A model generated the notes under the pieces. The model was not told the DNA's origin. It made no database searches and saw only the letters and a program-made list of their open reading frames with translations. Below, piece by piece: positions 1 through 7,804 of a DNA stretch of 8,252 nt (its first letter is position 1; every line of letters starts with the position of its first letter). The translations under genes and the position numbers were made by a program. Source of the DNA: Planctomycetales bacterium (lineage in GTDB: Bacteria > Planctomycetota > Phycisphaerae > SM23-33). The stretch covers positions 1-8,252 of the forward strand of contig DAOWOP010000113.1 of assembly GCA_030642005.1 (NCBI GenBank), in the 5' to 3' direction.

Positions 1-84
1 CAAAAGAAAAAACTGAACACTAACCGTCCTGGCACGGCGAACAGCCGCCTGACGAGCAAGCATGCCATGGCGGTCGGTGTTCAG
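1..84 (-). terminator. Large rho-independent terminator closing the minus-strand gene block
   Basis: Read on the minus strand, bases 84 to 71 (CTGAACACCGACCG) pair with 26 to 13 (CGGTTAGTGTTCAG): 14 positions with one mismatch and one G-T wobble. The stem continues inside with TGGCA pairing to TGCCA and an apical GGCG/CGCC hairpin. It is followed at once by TTTTTT (12 to 7), C and TTTT (5 to 2). A long stem followed by a T-run is the textbook intrinsic terminator. It lies about 100 bases past the histidine kinase stop, so it most likely ends that transcript. The stem is longer than usual, so the palindrome may also be a repeat element used as a terminator. Confidence 0.75.
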
Positions 85-106
85 GTCCTTGGTTTATTGT
101 GTTTTG

Positions 107-130
107 GCTGATTGCTGACCGCTGACCGCT
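107..130 (+). repeat. Heptad repeat GCTGAnn, three and a half units
   Basis: The units GCTGATT, GCTGACC, GCTGACC and GCT follow one another with exact period 7. The array lies in the untranslated stretch between the histidine kinase stop and its terminator. The same heptad family appears between rpsO and pnp (5446-5480 and 5545-5558), so it is a dispersed intergenic motif rather than a one-off. No function can be assigned. Confidence 0.55.
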
Positions 131-181
131 TAAAAGAATCTCGCCAGAAAAATCAGTCATACACATAGAAGCATGGGCCTG

Positions 182-949
182 TTACAAAACAGCGGACCCG
201 ATTTGCGTGCGGGGCTGCGCCAGCGGGATGGTGATTGCGAATCGCGTGCCTTTTCCCGGTTCGCTGTCGAGGCTGATGTCACCGTCGTGGCGGCGGACGA
301 TTCGCCGGGCCGTCGGCAGGCCCAGGCCCGTGCCGCCGGGGGTAGTCGAGTAATAAGGCTCGAAAATCTTCTTGCGGAGTTCCGGCTTGATCCCAGGCCC
401 GGTGTCGATTACCTCCAGGGTCGCCCGGTCGGCGTCGGCAGAAAGCCGAAGCAGCAATTCCCCGTCGGCGCTCATTGCCTGCGCGGCGTTGATGATGAGG
501 TTCAGAATCGCCTGCTTTATCAACCCCGCGTCGATGCAGCAGGAAACGGGCGTATCAGGCAGGGCGGAGCGAAGGACGACGTGATTGCTCTCGGCCTGCG
601 GGCGGTAAAAATCGGTCAGTTCCTCCACGATTAATCGCAGGTCAATCTCGGTAAGTTGAAGTTCCCCGCTGCCTACATACTTGCGGAACTCCTTGAGGAA
701 GTCCTGAAGATTCTGTACCTGGTCCAGGAGCGTGCGGAGGCGATTCAGGTTCCGCCGGCATCGGTCGTCGTCGCTGTCGGCGAAGTCTTCAGCCAGCAGT
801 TCCAGATTGAGTTTAATCGTCGAGAGCGGGTTGTTGATCTCGTGCGGCAGGTTGCCTATGGACTTGACCAGTTCGAGCAGGTCTTCGGTTTGTTGGGGTC
901 GTTCAGCCAATGTTCTTATCCACGCGACGAGCAAGGCGGGCCAACTCAT
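182..949 (-). CDS. Sensorless cytoplasmic histidine kinase
   Basis: This 255-residue protein should autophosphorylate from ATP and pass the phosphate to a response regulator. The phospho-acceptor box is HEINNPL, with His36 as the likely site. The dimerisation helices follow to about residue 90. The ATPase domain shows the N-box (NLIINAA, Asn154), G1 box DTGPGI (182-187), F box FEPYYST (196-202) and G2 box GGTGLGL (205-211). All key residues are present. Only about 30 residues precede the His box, with no PAS, HAMP or clear membrane segment, so it is probably soluble and takes its signal from a partner protein. The ATG is the first plausible start after an upstream in-frame stop; its Shine-Dalgarno is weak. 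It lies 74 bp past the beta-helix gene and may be co-transcribed. A receiver gene lies about 5 kb upstream on the same strand and could be its partner, but that is inference. Confidence 0.88.
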   Translation of the reverse strand: MSWPALLVAWIRTLAERPQQTEDLLELVKSIGNLPHEINNPLSTIKLNLELLAEDFADSDDDRCRRNLNRLRTLLDQVQNLQDFLKEFRKYVGSGELQLTEIDLRLIVEELTDFYRPQAESNHVVLRSALPDTPVSCCIDAGLIKQAILNLIINAAQAMSADGELLLRLSADADRATLEVIDTGPGIKPELRKKIFEPYYSTTPGGTGLGLPTARRIVRRHDGDISLDSEPGKGTRFAITIPLAQPRTQIGSAVL

Positions 950-1023
950 GCTTCGTAGCGAATTACTTCGCAGAGTAGCATTGGCCTGCCCTGCAAACTA
1001 ACCTATTTCCCGCAGCATTTCAT

Positions 1024-2163
1024 TCATCGGTGCTCGCGACCATCCGGCCGTTCCCACGCGGGATCGGCCCAGGCAGCGTTTAGGTCCGCTATAGGCGTCT
1101 GGCCGGGAACGAATACGCTGCCTACGTTGTCCTTTACGATAACGCCGTCGCCGTGGCCGCCGAGGTCCATCATGAGTTCCTTGATTGCACCGCAGTGCAT
1201 CACATTGTCCTTGATGACGCTGTTGCGCAGTGCGCCGTAAGCGATTCCGTAGCGTGGTGAGAATTGGCCATTGCCATGGTCGTCCTTGCAGGCGTTCATG
1301 GAATTACCGGTAAAGACCAGGCCGTGGACGCCCTCGAACCGTGCCTGGGCGCTGGCGTATTCGTCGTCGGGGCACCATTCCGGTTTTCCACTCCGGTAGA
1401 TAACGTTGCCTACGGCGGAAATAATCGTGCAGGCCACCTCGCCACGGGGACGGAACCAGATGCCGGGACCGCCGGACCGATCAATATAATTGCCGGTGAT
1501 ATTGTAATGCGACCCCCCGTGGCTGACGATGCCGCCGGCCTTGTTCCACTCGATGCGGTTGCCGGTCAGGGTAAAGGCGACGTTTTCCTCGTAGGCGCCG
1601 TAACCGGCCTGACCGTTAGCGGTTAGACAGTTGTCGATGAGGTAGCCGTCCCATCCGCGGATCCATATACCGTTTCCCGCGTTCTCGATCATCATACAAC
1701 TCCGGATGCGGAAGGCCCAGATACGCCTGAAGCGCACGCCGTCACCGGTGAAGTGGCTGATGCGGCAGCGCTCCAACAGGGGCATATCCGTGGTGCGGTA
1801 TTCGGGGTTGTCTATCAGGACGCCGTGGACGTCCGCGCCGAGGTCTGCGCCCTCCAGGCACAGACCGTTCAGGGTTGCGCCTATGGCCCCGGTAAGATCA
1901 ATAAGACACGAAGCCTTCTCATCGTTCAGTCGAAGGATGGGGCCGCCGGGACTCTCGTAGCTCCAGGTGGGATTTCCCATCATGCCGACGTGTGGGCCGA
2001 AGCGCAGCCTGGAGGTAAGGTACACGCCCTCCGGCACATAAACTGTGGCCTGCGTTTCCGCCGCGGCGTCAAGGGCCTTCTGGATCGCGGCGGTGTTGTC
2101 GGTGCGTCCGTCGCCAACCGCGCCGAAAGAACAAATGTTGATCATACCGTTACCGTCTGTCAT
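1024..2163 (-). CDS. Right-handed parallel beta-helix protein (pectate-lyase superfamily fold)
   Basis: This 379-residue protein opens with the hallmark N-terminal motif of the pectate lyase 3 / glycoside hydrolase 28-like superfamily: FGAVGDGRTDNTAAIQ (13-28), then VYVPEGVYLTS (41-51). From about residue 130 to 350 it is built of short N/G-rich rungs such as NAGNGIWIRG, LTGNRIEWNKAGG and NITGNYIDRSGGPGIWF, the pattern of PbH1 coils. The fold suggests polysaccharide binding or cleavage, or a phage-tailspike-like role, but the substrate cannot be read from the sequence. There is no signal peptide, which is odd for a polysaccharide enzyme, so the protein looks cytoplasmic or exported by another route. 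The ATG is supported by AAGGTG eight bases upstream. It lies 65 bp past the oxidoreductase and may share its transcript. The fold is secure; the catalytic activity is unknown. Confidence 0.8.
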   Translation of the reverse strand: MTDGNGMINICSFGAVGDGRTDNTAAIQKALDAAAETQATVYVPEGVYLTSRLRFGPHVGMMGNPTWSYESPGGPILRLNDEKASCLIDLTGAIGATLNGLCLEGADLGADVHGVLIDNPEYRTTDMPLLERCRISHFTGDGVRFRRIWAFRIRSCMMIENAGNGIWIRGWDGYLIDNCLTANGQAGYGAYEENVAFTLTGNRIEWNKAGGIVSHGGSHYNITGNYIDRSGGPGIWFRPRGEVACTIISAVGNVIYRSGKPEWCPDDEYASAQARFEGVHGLVFTGNSMNACKDDHGNGQFSPRYGIAYGALRNSVIKDNVMHCGAIKELMMDLGGHGDGVIVKDNVGSVFVPGQTPIADLNAAWADPAWERPDGREHR

Positions 2164-2228
2164 TAGTTTGTCACCTTTCTACCTGGGGCCAAAGTCTAAA
2201 TCCCGGTCTCGGAATTTCGCAGAACGTA

Positions 2229-3179
2229 TCACTCCACTACCCGCAGAACAATCTTTCCCCGCGTATGGCCTGTCTGACTCAGTTCGTGTGCCTTGCGTGC
2301 ATCCTTGAGGCCCAGCACGGTGTCGATAGTAGGCTTTACATGCCCGGCGTCAACCAACCCGGCAATCTCGGTAAGTTGCGCCGCATTACTTTGGGCGAGT
2401 ATATACTTGCCGCGCACGCCATGCGCCGCAGCGGTTTCGGATGACGGCCTGGTGCAAATAGATACGAGAACGCCGTTCTTTTTCAGGACGCTCCATGAAC
2501 GCTCCAGGGTCTCTCCGGCAAGGGCGTCTATAGCCTCATCAGCATCTCGAACAACGGCGTCCAGCACCACGTCAACATCCCGGACAACATCTTCAAACCG
2601 TCTCGTCCGGTAGTCTATGAACTCATCGACGCCGATTTTACGCAGAAAATCCTCGTTTCGCCCGGATGCCGTACCAATCACGCGCGCTCCGGCCCATTTG
2701 GCCAGCTGTACCGCGATGTGGCCGACACCCCCGGCGGCAGCCTGGATAAGCACTGTTTGTCCGGCTGACAATTCCCCCGCGTCAAAGAGCGCCTGCCACG
2801 CAGTGAGGGCAACGGCCGGCATGGCCGCCGCATGAATGTGATCAAGACAGCGGGGTTTATGCGCAACGCTCGCAGCGGGGCCGGCGACATACTCTGCATA
2901 AGCGCCGGGCAACATGCCATACACCGCGTCACCCACTTGGAAATGCGTAACACCGCTGCCAGTCGCTTCGACAACTCCCGACACATCGAAACCCGGAATC
3001 AGCGAGAATGGTTCTTCCAGCACAGTCCGTTTGCCGGAGCGTATCTGCCAGTCGGCGGGATTGACACCGGCGGCGTGAACACGGATCAACAGATCATCTT
3101 CCCCGGGTTCAGGCCGCGGTGCATCTTCGTACTTCAGCACCTCCGGCCCGCCGTACTTGTGAATCCGCACCGCCTTCAT
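2229..3179 (-). CDS. Zinc-free NADP-dependent oxidoreductase, quinone reductase-like MDR family
   Basis: This is a 316-residue medium-chain dehydrogenase/reductase. The N-terminal GroES-like domain starts MKAVRIHKYGGPEVLKYEDA and includes AAGVNPADWQIRSG (36-49), PGFDVSGVVEATG (62-74) and VGDAVYGM (82-89). The nucleotide-binding domain has AAAGGVGHIAVQLAKWAGA (147-165), the glycine-rich turn of the Rossmann fold. No structural zinc cysteine cluster is present, which points to the quinone oxidoreductase branch: NAD(P)H-dependent reduction of quinones or enones in the cytoplasm. The physiological substrate is unknown. The frame stays open 18 codons upstream (to 3233), but family proteins start at MKAV, so that start is preferred although neither it nor the upstream ATGs has a convincing Shine-Dalgarno. 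It follows pnp by 108 bp, separated by a strong stem-loop (3243-3269). Confidence 0.87.
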   Translation of the reverse strand: MKAVRIHKYGGPEVLKYEDAPRPEPGEDDLLIRVHAAGVNPADWQIRSGKRTVLEEPFSLIPGFDVSGVVEATGSGVTHFQVGDAVYGMLPGAYAEYVAGPAASVAHKPRCLDHIHAAAMPAVALTAWQALFDAGELSAGQTVLIQAAAGGVGHIAVQLAKWAGARVIGTASGRNEDFLRKIGVDEFIDYRTRRFEDVVRDVDVVLDAVVRDADEAIDALAGETLERSWSVLKKNGVLVSICTRPSSETAAAHGVRGKYILAQSNAAQLTEIAGLVDAGHVKPTIDTVLGLKDARKAHELSQTGHTRGKIVLRVVE

Positions 3180-3242
3180 TGTGGAAAAAGGGGACATTCT
3201 ACTTTTTGCCCACGTTAAGTCTTTTCCCCGCAATTTGGATCA

Positions 3243-3269
3243 CCGTGGCCGCAAACACCGCGGCCACGG
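3243..3269 (-). other. Perfect 10-bp GC-rich stem-loop after pnp
   Basis: CCGTGGCCGC (3243-3252) and GCGGCCACGG (3260-3269) pair perfectly around a 7-base loop. The hairpin begins about 18 bases past the pnp stop codon on the minus strand. No T-run follows it in that direction, so it is not a standard intrinsic terminator. It could stabilise the pnp 3' end against exonucleases or slow transcription into the oxidoreductase gene. The structure is directly visible; the role is inferred. Confidence 0.6.
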
Positions 3270-3287
3270 CGCCCTGTCCGATTATTT

Positions 3288-5384
<2,097 letters not shown>

Positions 5385-5445
5385 CTTCTTTTCCTTTTTA
5401 CTTTTCTTTCCTTACTTTCCTGATTTCTTACCTTCGTTTTTCCTG

Positions 5446-5480
5446 TTCAGCATTCAGCAATTAGCGTTCAGCAGTCAGCC
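5446..5480 (-). repeat. Heptad repeat array, five units, in the rpsO-pnp gap
   Basis: On the plus strand the units are TTCAGCA, TTCAGCA, ATTAGCG, TTCAGCA and GTCAGCC, exact period 7 over 35 bases. On the transcribed minus strand this reads as nGCTGAn heptads, like the array at 107-130. Two more units in the opposite orientation lie at 5545-5558. Confidence 0.6.
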
Positions 5481-5559
5481 ACGGATTGGGACTTACCCGC
5501 CAGTCTTCGACCCTGATGCTCAGACCCGAAGGGCAGGCAGGGATCGCTGAAGGCTGAAT
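5452..5559 (-). promoter_or_regulatory. Possible folded RNA between rpsO and pnp
   Basis: Bases 5452-5466 (ATTCAGCAATTAGCG) can pair with 5545-5559 (CGCTGAAGGCTGAAT): 12 Watson-Crick pairs and one G-T of 15. The enclosed loop holds a smaller hairpin, CTTCG/CGAAG (5505-5509 with 5527-5531), topped by CTGA/TCAG (5513-5516 with 5520-5523). In E. coli an RNase III-cleaved stem sits in this same gap and mediates PNPase autoregulation. A similar role here is only an analogy: the sequence is unrelated and partly made of heptad repeats. No T-run follows, so it is not a terminator. Confidence 0.35.
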
Positions 5560-5570
5560 ATAGGAGATGG

Positions 5571-5843
5571 TTACTTTCGCAGTCCCAAAGCGGCGATGAC
5601 CTGCCGGTACCGCGCCGAATCGGTTTGCGCCAGATACTTCAGCAGGCTGTTGCGTTTTCCAACCATTCTCAACAGCCCCCGCCTTGAGGCGTGGTCTTTC
5701 TTGTGCGCCCTGAGGTGTTCGGTGAGGTGATTGATCCGTCCGGTCAGCAGGGCAATCTGCACCTCCGCCGAGCCGGTATCCCCATCGTGCCGTTGATACT
5801 GACTTACAATCTCTTCCTTCCTGACCGCTGTTGCAATACCCAT
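5571..5843 (-). CDS. rpsO: 30S ribosomal protein S15
   Basis: This 90-residue protein matches the usual S15 length of about 89. S15 is an early-binding protein of the small subunit platform and contacts 16S rRNA. The conserved core is present: QRHDGDTGSAEVQIALLTGR (17-36), then INHLTEHLRAHKKDHASRRG (37-56), LLRMVGKRNSLLKYL (57-71) and a final ALGLRK. The ATG has only a weak GGA eight bases upstream; a better AAGGA lies too far away at about 17 bases. It sits 97 bp past the response regulator and 186 bp before pnp. The rpsO-pnp order is conserved in many bacteria. No separate promoter could be picked with confidence in the 97-bp gap, so it may be read through from the response regulator promoter. 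Confidence 0.98.
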   Translation of the reverse strand: MGIATAVRKEEIVSQYQRHDGDTGSAEVQIALLTGRINHLTEHLRAHKKDHASRRGLLRMVGKRNSLLKYLAQTDSARYRQVIAALGLRK

Positions 5844-5940
5844 CGTATTATCCGTATTCTTCCTTTTGCCTTCTTACCTGCGTTTGTCCTGTGTTTTCCC
5901 GGAGTTCCTCTTTTCCTTTGTTAAATCGACCCGCCTATCC

Positions 5941-6327
5941 TTACGAGGTGAGCAAATCTTTGGCTGCTTCGAGAAGTTTCTCAATCCTGAAGGGTTTGTT
6001 CAGGTACAGGTCAACGCCAAGTGTTTCGGCATAGACGCGATGCCTGGTGCCCGGATTGCCCGTAATCATTATTACCCTCGGCGGGTCGGTTTTCTTTATT
6101 GTCTGCCTGATTTTCTCCAGAACGAGGAAGCCGCTTCTCTTCGGCAGCATCACGTCCAGCACCATAAGGTCCGGCGGAGAGTCGATAACTCTCTCCACAG
6201 CGGCGTTGCCGTCTTCGACCGTCTCAATGTCCGCGCCGGTTTCAGCCAACACCGTCTTCATCGACAGTAATATTTCCCGATCGTCATCGACCAGAAGGAT
6301 GCTTTTGCCTTTTAATTCATCGGCCAT
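5941..6327 (-). CDS. Single-domain response regulator (CheY-like receiver)
   Basis: This 128-residue receiver domain has no output domain. The acidic pocket is at Asp14-Asp16 (LLVDDD), the phospho-acceptor is Asp58 (LMVLDVMLP), the switch Thr is Thr89 (MITG) and the conserved lysine is Lys111 (LNKPF). All catalytic residues are intact. It should signal by protein-protein contact or act as a phosphorelay intermediate. The frame continues nine codons upstream to 6354, but the ATG at 6327 is preferred because GGGAGAGGG lies just upstream of it and family alignment starts there. Its own sigma-70-type promoter lies about 40 bases upstream. It is the first gene of the minus-strand series ahead of rpsO, an unusual place for a receiver. 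Its kinase partner is not adjacent; the kinase at 182-949 is a candidate. Confidence 0.92.
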   Translation of the reverse strand: MADELKGKSILLVDDDREILLSMKTVLAETGADIETVEDGNAAVERVIDSPPDLMVLDVMLPKRSGFLVLEKIRQTIKKTDPPRVIMITGNPGTRHRVYAETLGVDLYLNKPFRIEKLLEAAKDLLTS

Positions 6328-6366
6328 TGGAAATCCCTCTCCCGCCGACTCCATGTCGGGGAAGTA

Positions 6367-6395
6367 ATTCTATCGCCCTTGCCGGGGCATGTCAA
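6367..6395 (-). promoter_or_regulatory. Sigma-70-type promoter of the response regulator
   Basis: On the minus strand, TTGACA (6395-6390), a 17-base spacer and TAGAAT (6372-6367) form a near-consensus promoter. The predicted start near 6360 leaves a leader of about 33 bases before the ATG at 6327. It is the strongest minus-strand promoter seen, so it may also drive rpsO-pnp. Confidence 0.7.
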
Positions 6396-6444
6396 ACTAT
6401 ATTTACCGAACTTTTCTGTTCCGGTCGCAGGCGAAACAAAGCAT

Positions 6445-6652
6445 TAGCAGGGATACAGGGGATAAGAGAATATTGAATATTGAACGGAGAATTTTGAATG
6501 ACGAATTAAAAAAAACATCTCTCAAAGGCGGCTTGTTTCTTTTACTTCGAAATTCGACACCTGCCTGCTTACCGCAGGTAGGCAGGTTCCGTGTTCATTA
6601 TTCAATATTCATTTTTTCTGTTTATCCCCCTACATCCCCTGTATCCCTGCTA
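6445..6652. repeat. 208-bp MITE-like palindromic element with 19-bp terminal inverted repeats
   Basis: TAGCAGGGATACAGGGGAT (6445-6463) is perfectly inverted at 6634-6652. Inside, AATATTGAATATTGAAC-type sequence at 6468-6485 is inverted at 6593-6610 (17 of 18), and a looser third layer (about 6486-6515 with 6534-6558) surrounds a central hairpin ACCTGCCT/AGGCAGGT (6559-6566 with 6580-6587). It encodes no convincing protein. No target-site duplication is evident. A piece of the inner layer recurs at 7668-7689. It fills most of the 401-bp gap 6328-6728 between the divergent genes; the rest of that gap holds their promoters. Confidence 0.6.
6559..6587. repeat. Central hairpin of the palindromic element
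   Basis: ACCTGCCT (6559-6566) and AGGCAGGT (6580-6587) are perfect inverted arms around 13 bases. It is the innermost layer of the 208-bp element. No T-run follows on either strand, so it is not an intrinsic terminator. Confidence 0.5.
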
Positions 6653-6679
6653 TTTTTTTGTCGCAGTCGGCACAGCCGC

Positions 6680-6708
6680 TTGACAACGAGTGCGATAAAG
6701 TCTTTCAT
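6680..6708 (+). promoter_or_regulatory. Probable promoter of the homocysteine methyltransferase gene
   Basis: TTGACA (6680-6685) is a perfect -35 box. Seventeen bases later comes TTTCAT (6703-6708), matching four of six -10 positions. The start would lie about 15 bases before the ribosome binding site AAAGGA (6716-6721). No SAM or cobalamin riboswitch can fit in so short a leader. Confidence 0.45.
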
Positions 6709-6728
6709 AGCACGTAAAGGAATAACTC

Positions 6729-7619
6729 ATGCAGAACATACTGGAAAGGTTAAAGTTCGGCGAAATCCTCTTTTGCGACGGGGCTATGGGCACTTCTCTC
6801 CAGGCCAGGGGGTTGCAGCCCGGCTCGTGTCCGGAACTGTGGTGCATCGAACGGGCCGACGACGTCAGGGACATCCATCGCCGGTACCGTCAGGCCGGCA
6901 GCGATATTGTCGAATGTAACTCCTTCGGCGGGACGCGGTACAAGTTGAAGCATTACGGCATGGACGGGCGGGTCGGCGAAATCAACCATGCCGCCGCCGC
7001 TATTGCGCGCGAAGTCGCCGGCGAAGACCAGTACGTCCTCGGCAGCGTCGGGCCTACAGGCGAGTTCCTGGCCCCGCTCGGCCCGGAGACGGAGGAGGAT
7101 TTCTACGAGGCCTTCGGCGAACAGATAGTCGCCCTTGAAGCCGGCGGCGCCGACGCGGTGATCGTCGAGACAATGACCGCCTTGGAAGAAGCGTCCGCTG
7201 CCGTCAGGGCCGCTAAGGAAAAGACCAAACTCGTTGTGATGGCGAGTTTTACGTTCGACCCGCAGACGTGGGGCGGATACGCCTCGATAATGGGCGTTAC
7301 GCCGGAGAAATTCGCCGAGGCCGTCATCGCCGCCGGAGCCGACATCATCGGCGCTAACTGTGGTACCGGACCGGACCACATGATCGAGATCATCAAACTC
7401 CTGCGGGCGGCAGCGCCGGACGCGCCCATCATCGCCATGCCGAACGCCGGTATGCCCGTCATCGAGAACGGGCAAACCGTCTTTAAGGAAACGCCCGAAG
7501 CAATGGCCTCCAAAGCGCCGCTGCTGGTCGAAGCCGGCGCGAACATTATCGGCGGATGCTGCGGGACGGGACCAGCCCACATCGCCGCCATGAAAGAGGC
7601 TGTACGTGTGTGTGACTAA
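6729..7619 (+). CDS. Homocysteine S-methyltransferase family protein (stand-alone MetH-type Hcy domain)
   Basis: This 296-residue protein forms a single TIM barrel of the zinc homocysteine methyltransferase family, which activates the homocysteine thiol on zinc to make methionine. The N-terminal DGAMGTSLQARG (17-28) is the family signature. The three zinc ligands are Cys211 (GANCGTGP) and Cys277-Cys278 (GGCCGTGP), as in the first module of MetH and in BHMT. Unlike full-length MetH of about 1,200 residues, there is no pterin, cobalamin or reactivation module here. The protein must therefore use separate corrinoid or folate partners, or another methyl donor such as S-methylmethionine or betaine. 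AAAGGA seven bases upstream supports the start. No intrinsic terminator is apparent before the leu promoter. The family is certain; the methyl donor is not. Confidence 0.9.
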   Translation: MQNILERLKFGEILFCDGAMGTSLQARGLQPGSCPELWCIERADDVRDIHRRYRQAGSDIVECNSFGGTRYKLKHYGMDGRVGEINHAAAAIAREVAGEDQYVLGSVGPTGEFLAPLGPETEEDFYEAFGEQIVALEAGGADAVIVETMTALEEASAAVRAAKEKTKLVVMASFTFDPQTWGGYASIMGVTPEKFAEAVIAAGADIIGANCGTGPDHMIEIIKLLRAAAPDAPIIAMPNAGMPVIENGQTVFKETPEAMASKAPLLVEAGANIIGGCCGTGPAHIAAMKEAVRVCD

Positions 7620-7667
7620 TTTTTCCGGCGATTTTTTCAAGGTGGTGTTACCGGGGGCAGGTTCTCT

Positions 7668-7689
7668 GTTCAATATTCAATATTCTCTT
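7668..7689 (+). repeat. 22-base copy of the inner arm of the palindromic element
   Basis: This 22-base stretch is identical to the reverse complement of 6464-6485 apart from its last base or two and also resembles 6593-6610. It ends exactly where the -35 box of the leu leader promoter begins. It may be a remnant insertion or a member of a dispersed intergenic repeat family. Confidence 0.6.
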
Positions 7690-7716
7690 TGACCAAACGG
7701 TAAAAACCGATATAAT
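7689..7716 (+). promoter_or_regulatory. Strong promoter of the leu leader / leuA
   Basis: TTGACC (7689-7694), a 16-base spacer and a perfect TATAAT (7711-7716) form a near-consensus sigma-70-type promoter; a second overlapping TATAAT starts at 7716. The predicted start at about 7722-7724 falls just before the leader ribosome binding site. The spacer contains a small inverted repeat CGGT-AAAA-ACCG (7698-7709) that could be an operator, although such short symmetry may be chance. Confidence 0.75.
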
Positions 7717-7737
7717 ATAATGAGTGAAGGATTAATG

Positions 7738-7797
7738 ATGGTCCGTCAACGCGACAATATGAGCCTCCTGCTACTGCTTGGGCTTTTGCTGCGCTGA
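7738..7797 (+). CDS. leuL: Leucine-rich leader peptide of the leuA attenuator
   Basis: The reading frame encodes MVRQRDNMSLLLLLGLLLR and a TGA stop, 19 residues. Eight of nine consecutive codons (7765-7791) are leucine, using CTC, CTG, CTA, CTT and TTG; one glycine interrupts them. GAAGGA (7726-7731) lies six bases before this ATG; the ATG at 7735 is in frame but too close to the site. The position between a strong promoter and a terminator just ahead of leuA, together with the run of regulatory codons, is the signature of a leucine leader peptide whose translation senses charged leucyl-tRNA. The peptide has no expected function of its own. It does not resemble the enteric LeuL sequence beyond its leucine run. 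The symbol is assigned by role, not homology. Confidence 0.85.
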   Translation: MVRQRDNMSLLLLLGLLLR

Positions 7798-7804
7798 CGG
7801 GTCG
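7739..7804 (+). promoter_or_regulatory. Leader stem 1:2 (anti-antiterminator)
   Basis: Bases 7739-7748 pair with 7795-7804 without interruption (including wobbles). After one A-C mismatch, 7750-7753 pair with 7790-7793. All leucine codons lie in the loop. When formed, this stem hides most of the antiterminator 5' arm (7798-7808) and part of the leader start region, so it should favour termination when the leader is not translated. An alternative pairing, CGCGAC (7750-7755) with GTCGCG (7801-7806), is also possible. The pairing was worked out by eye. Confidence 0.5.

Noticed and set aside
3243..3269. Perfect hairpin after pnp as an intrinsic terminator
   Set aside because: No T-run follows on the minus strand, and on the plus strand the T-rich stretch is too far from the stem and has no gene to terminate.
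5446..5480. Tandem heptads considered as a CRISPR array
   Set aside because: The units are 7 bases long with no spacers and no cas genes nearby.
6389..6919. 176-codon plus-strand frame spanning the palindromic element and the start of the methyltransferase gene
   Set aside because: It runs through inverted repeats and promoter sequence, has no clear ribosome binding site and overlaps a well-supported gene.
6750..7673. Long 307-codon open frame on the minus strand opposite the homocysteine methyltransferase gene
   Set aside because: It is an antisense shadow of a high-G+C gene. Its translation shows no recognisable family, while the plus-strand frame has a complete zinc methyltransferase signature.
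7738..7797. Leucine-rich short frame as a small membrane peptide or toxin
   Set aside because: The hydrophobic run is too short for a typical membrane span, and its place between promoter and terminator before leuA is explained better by attenuation.
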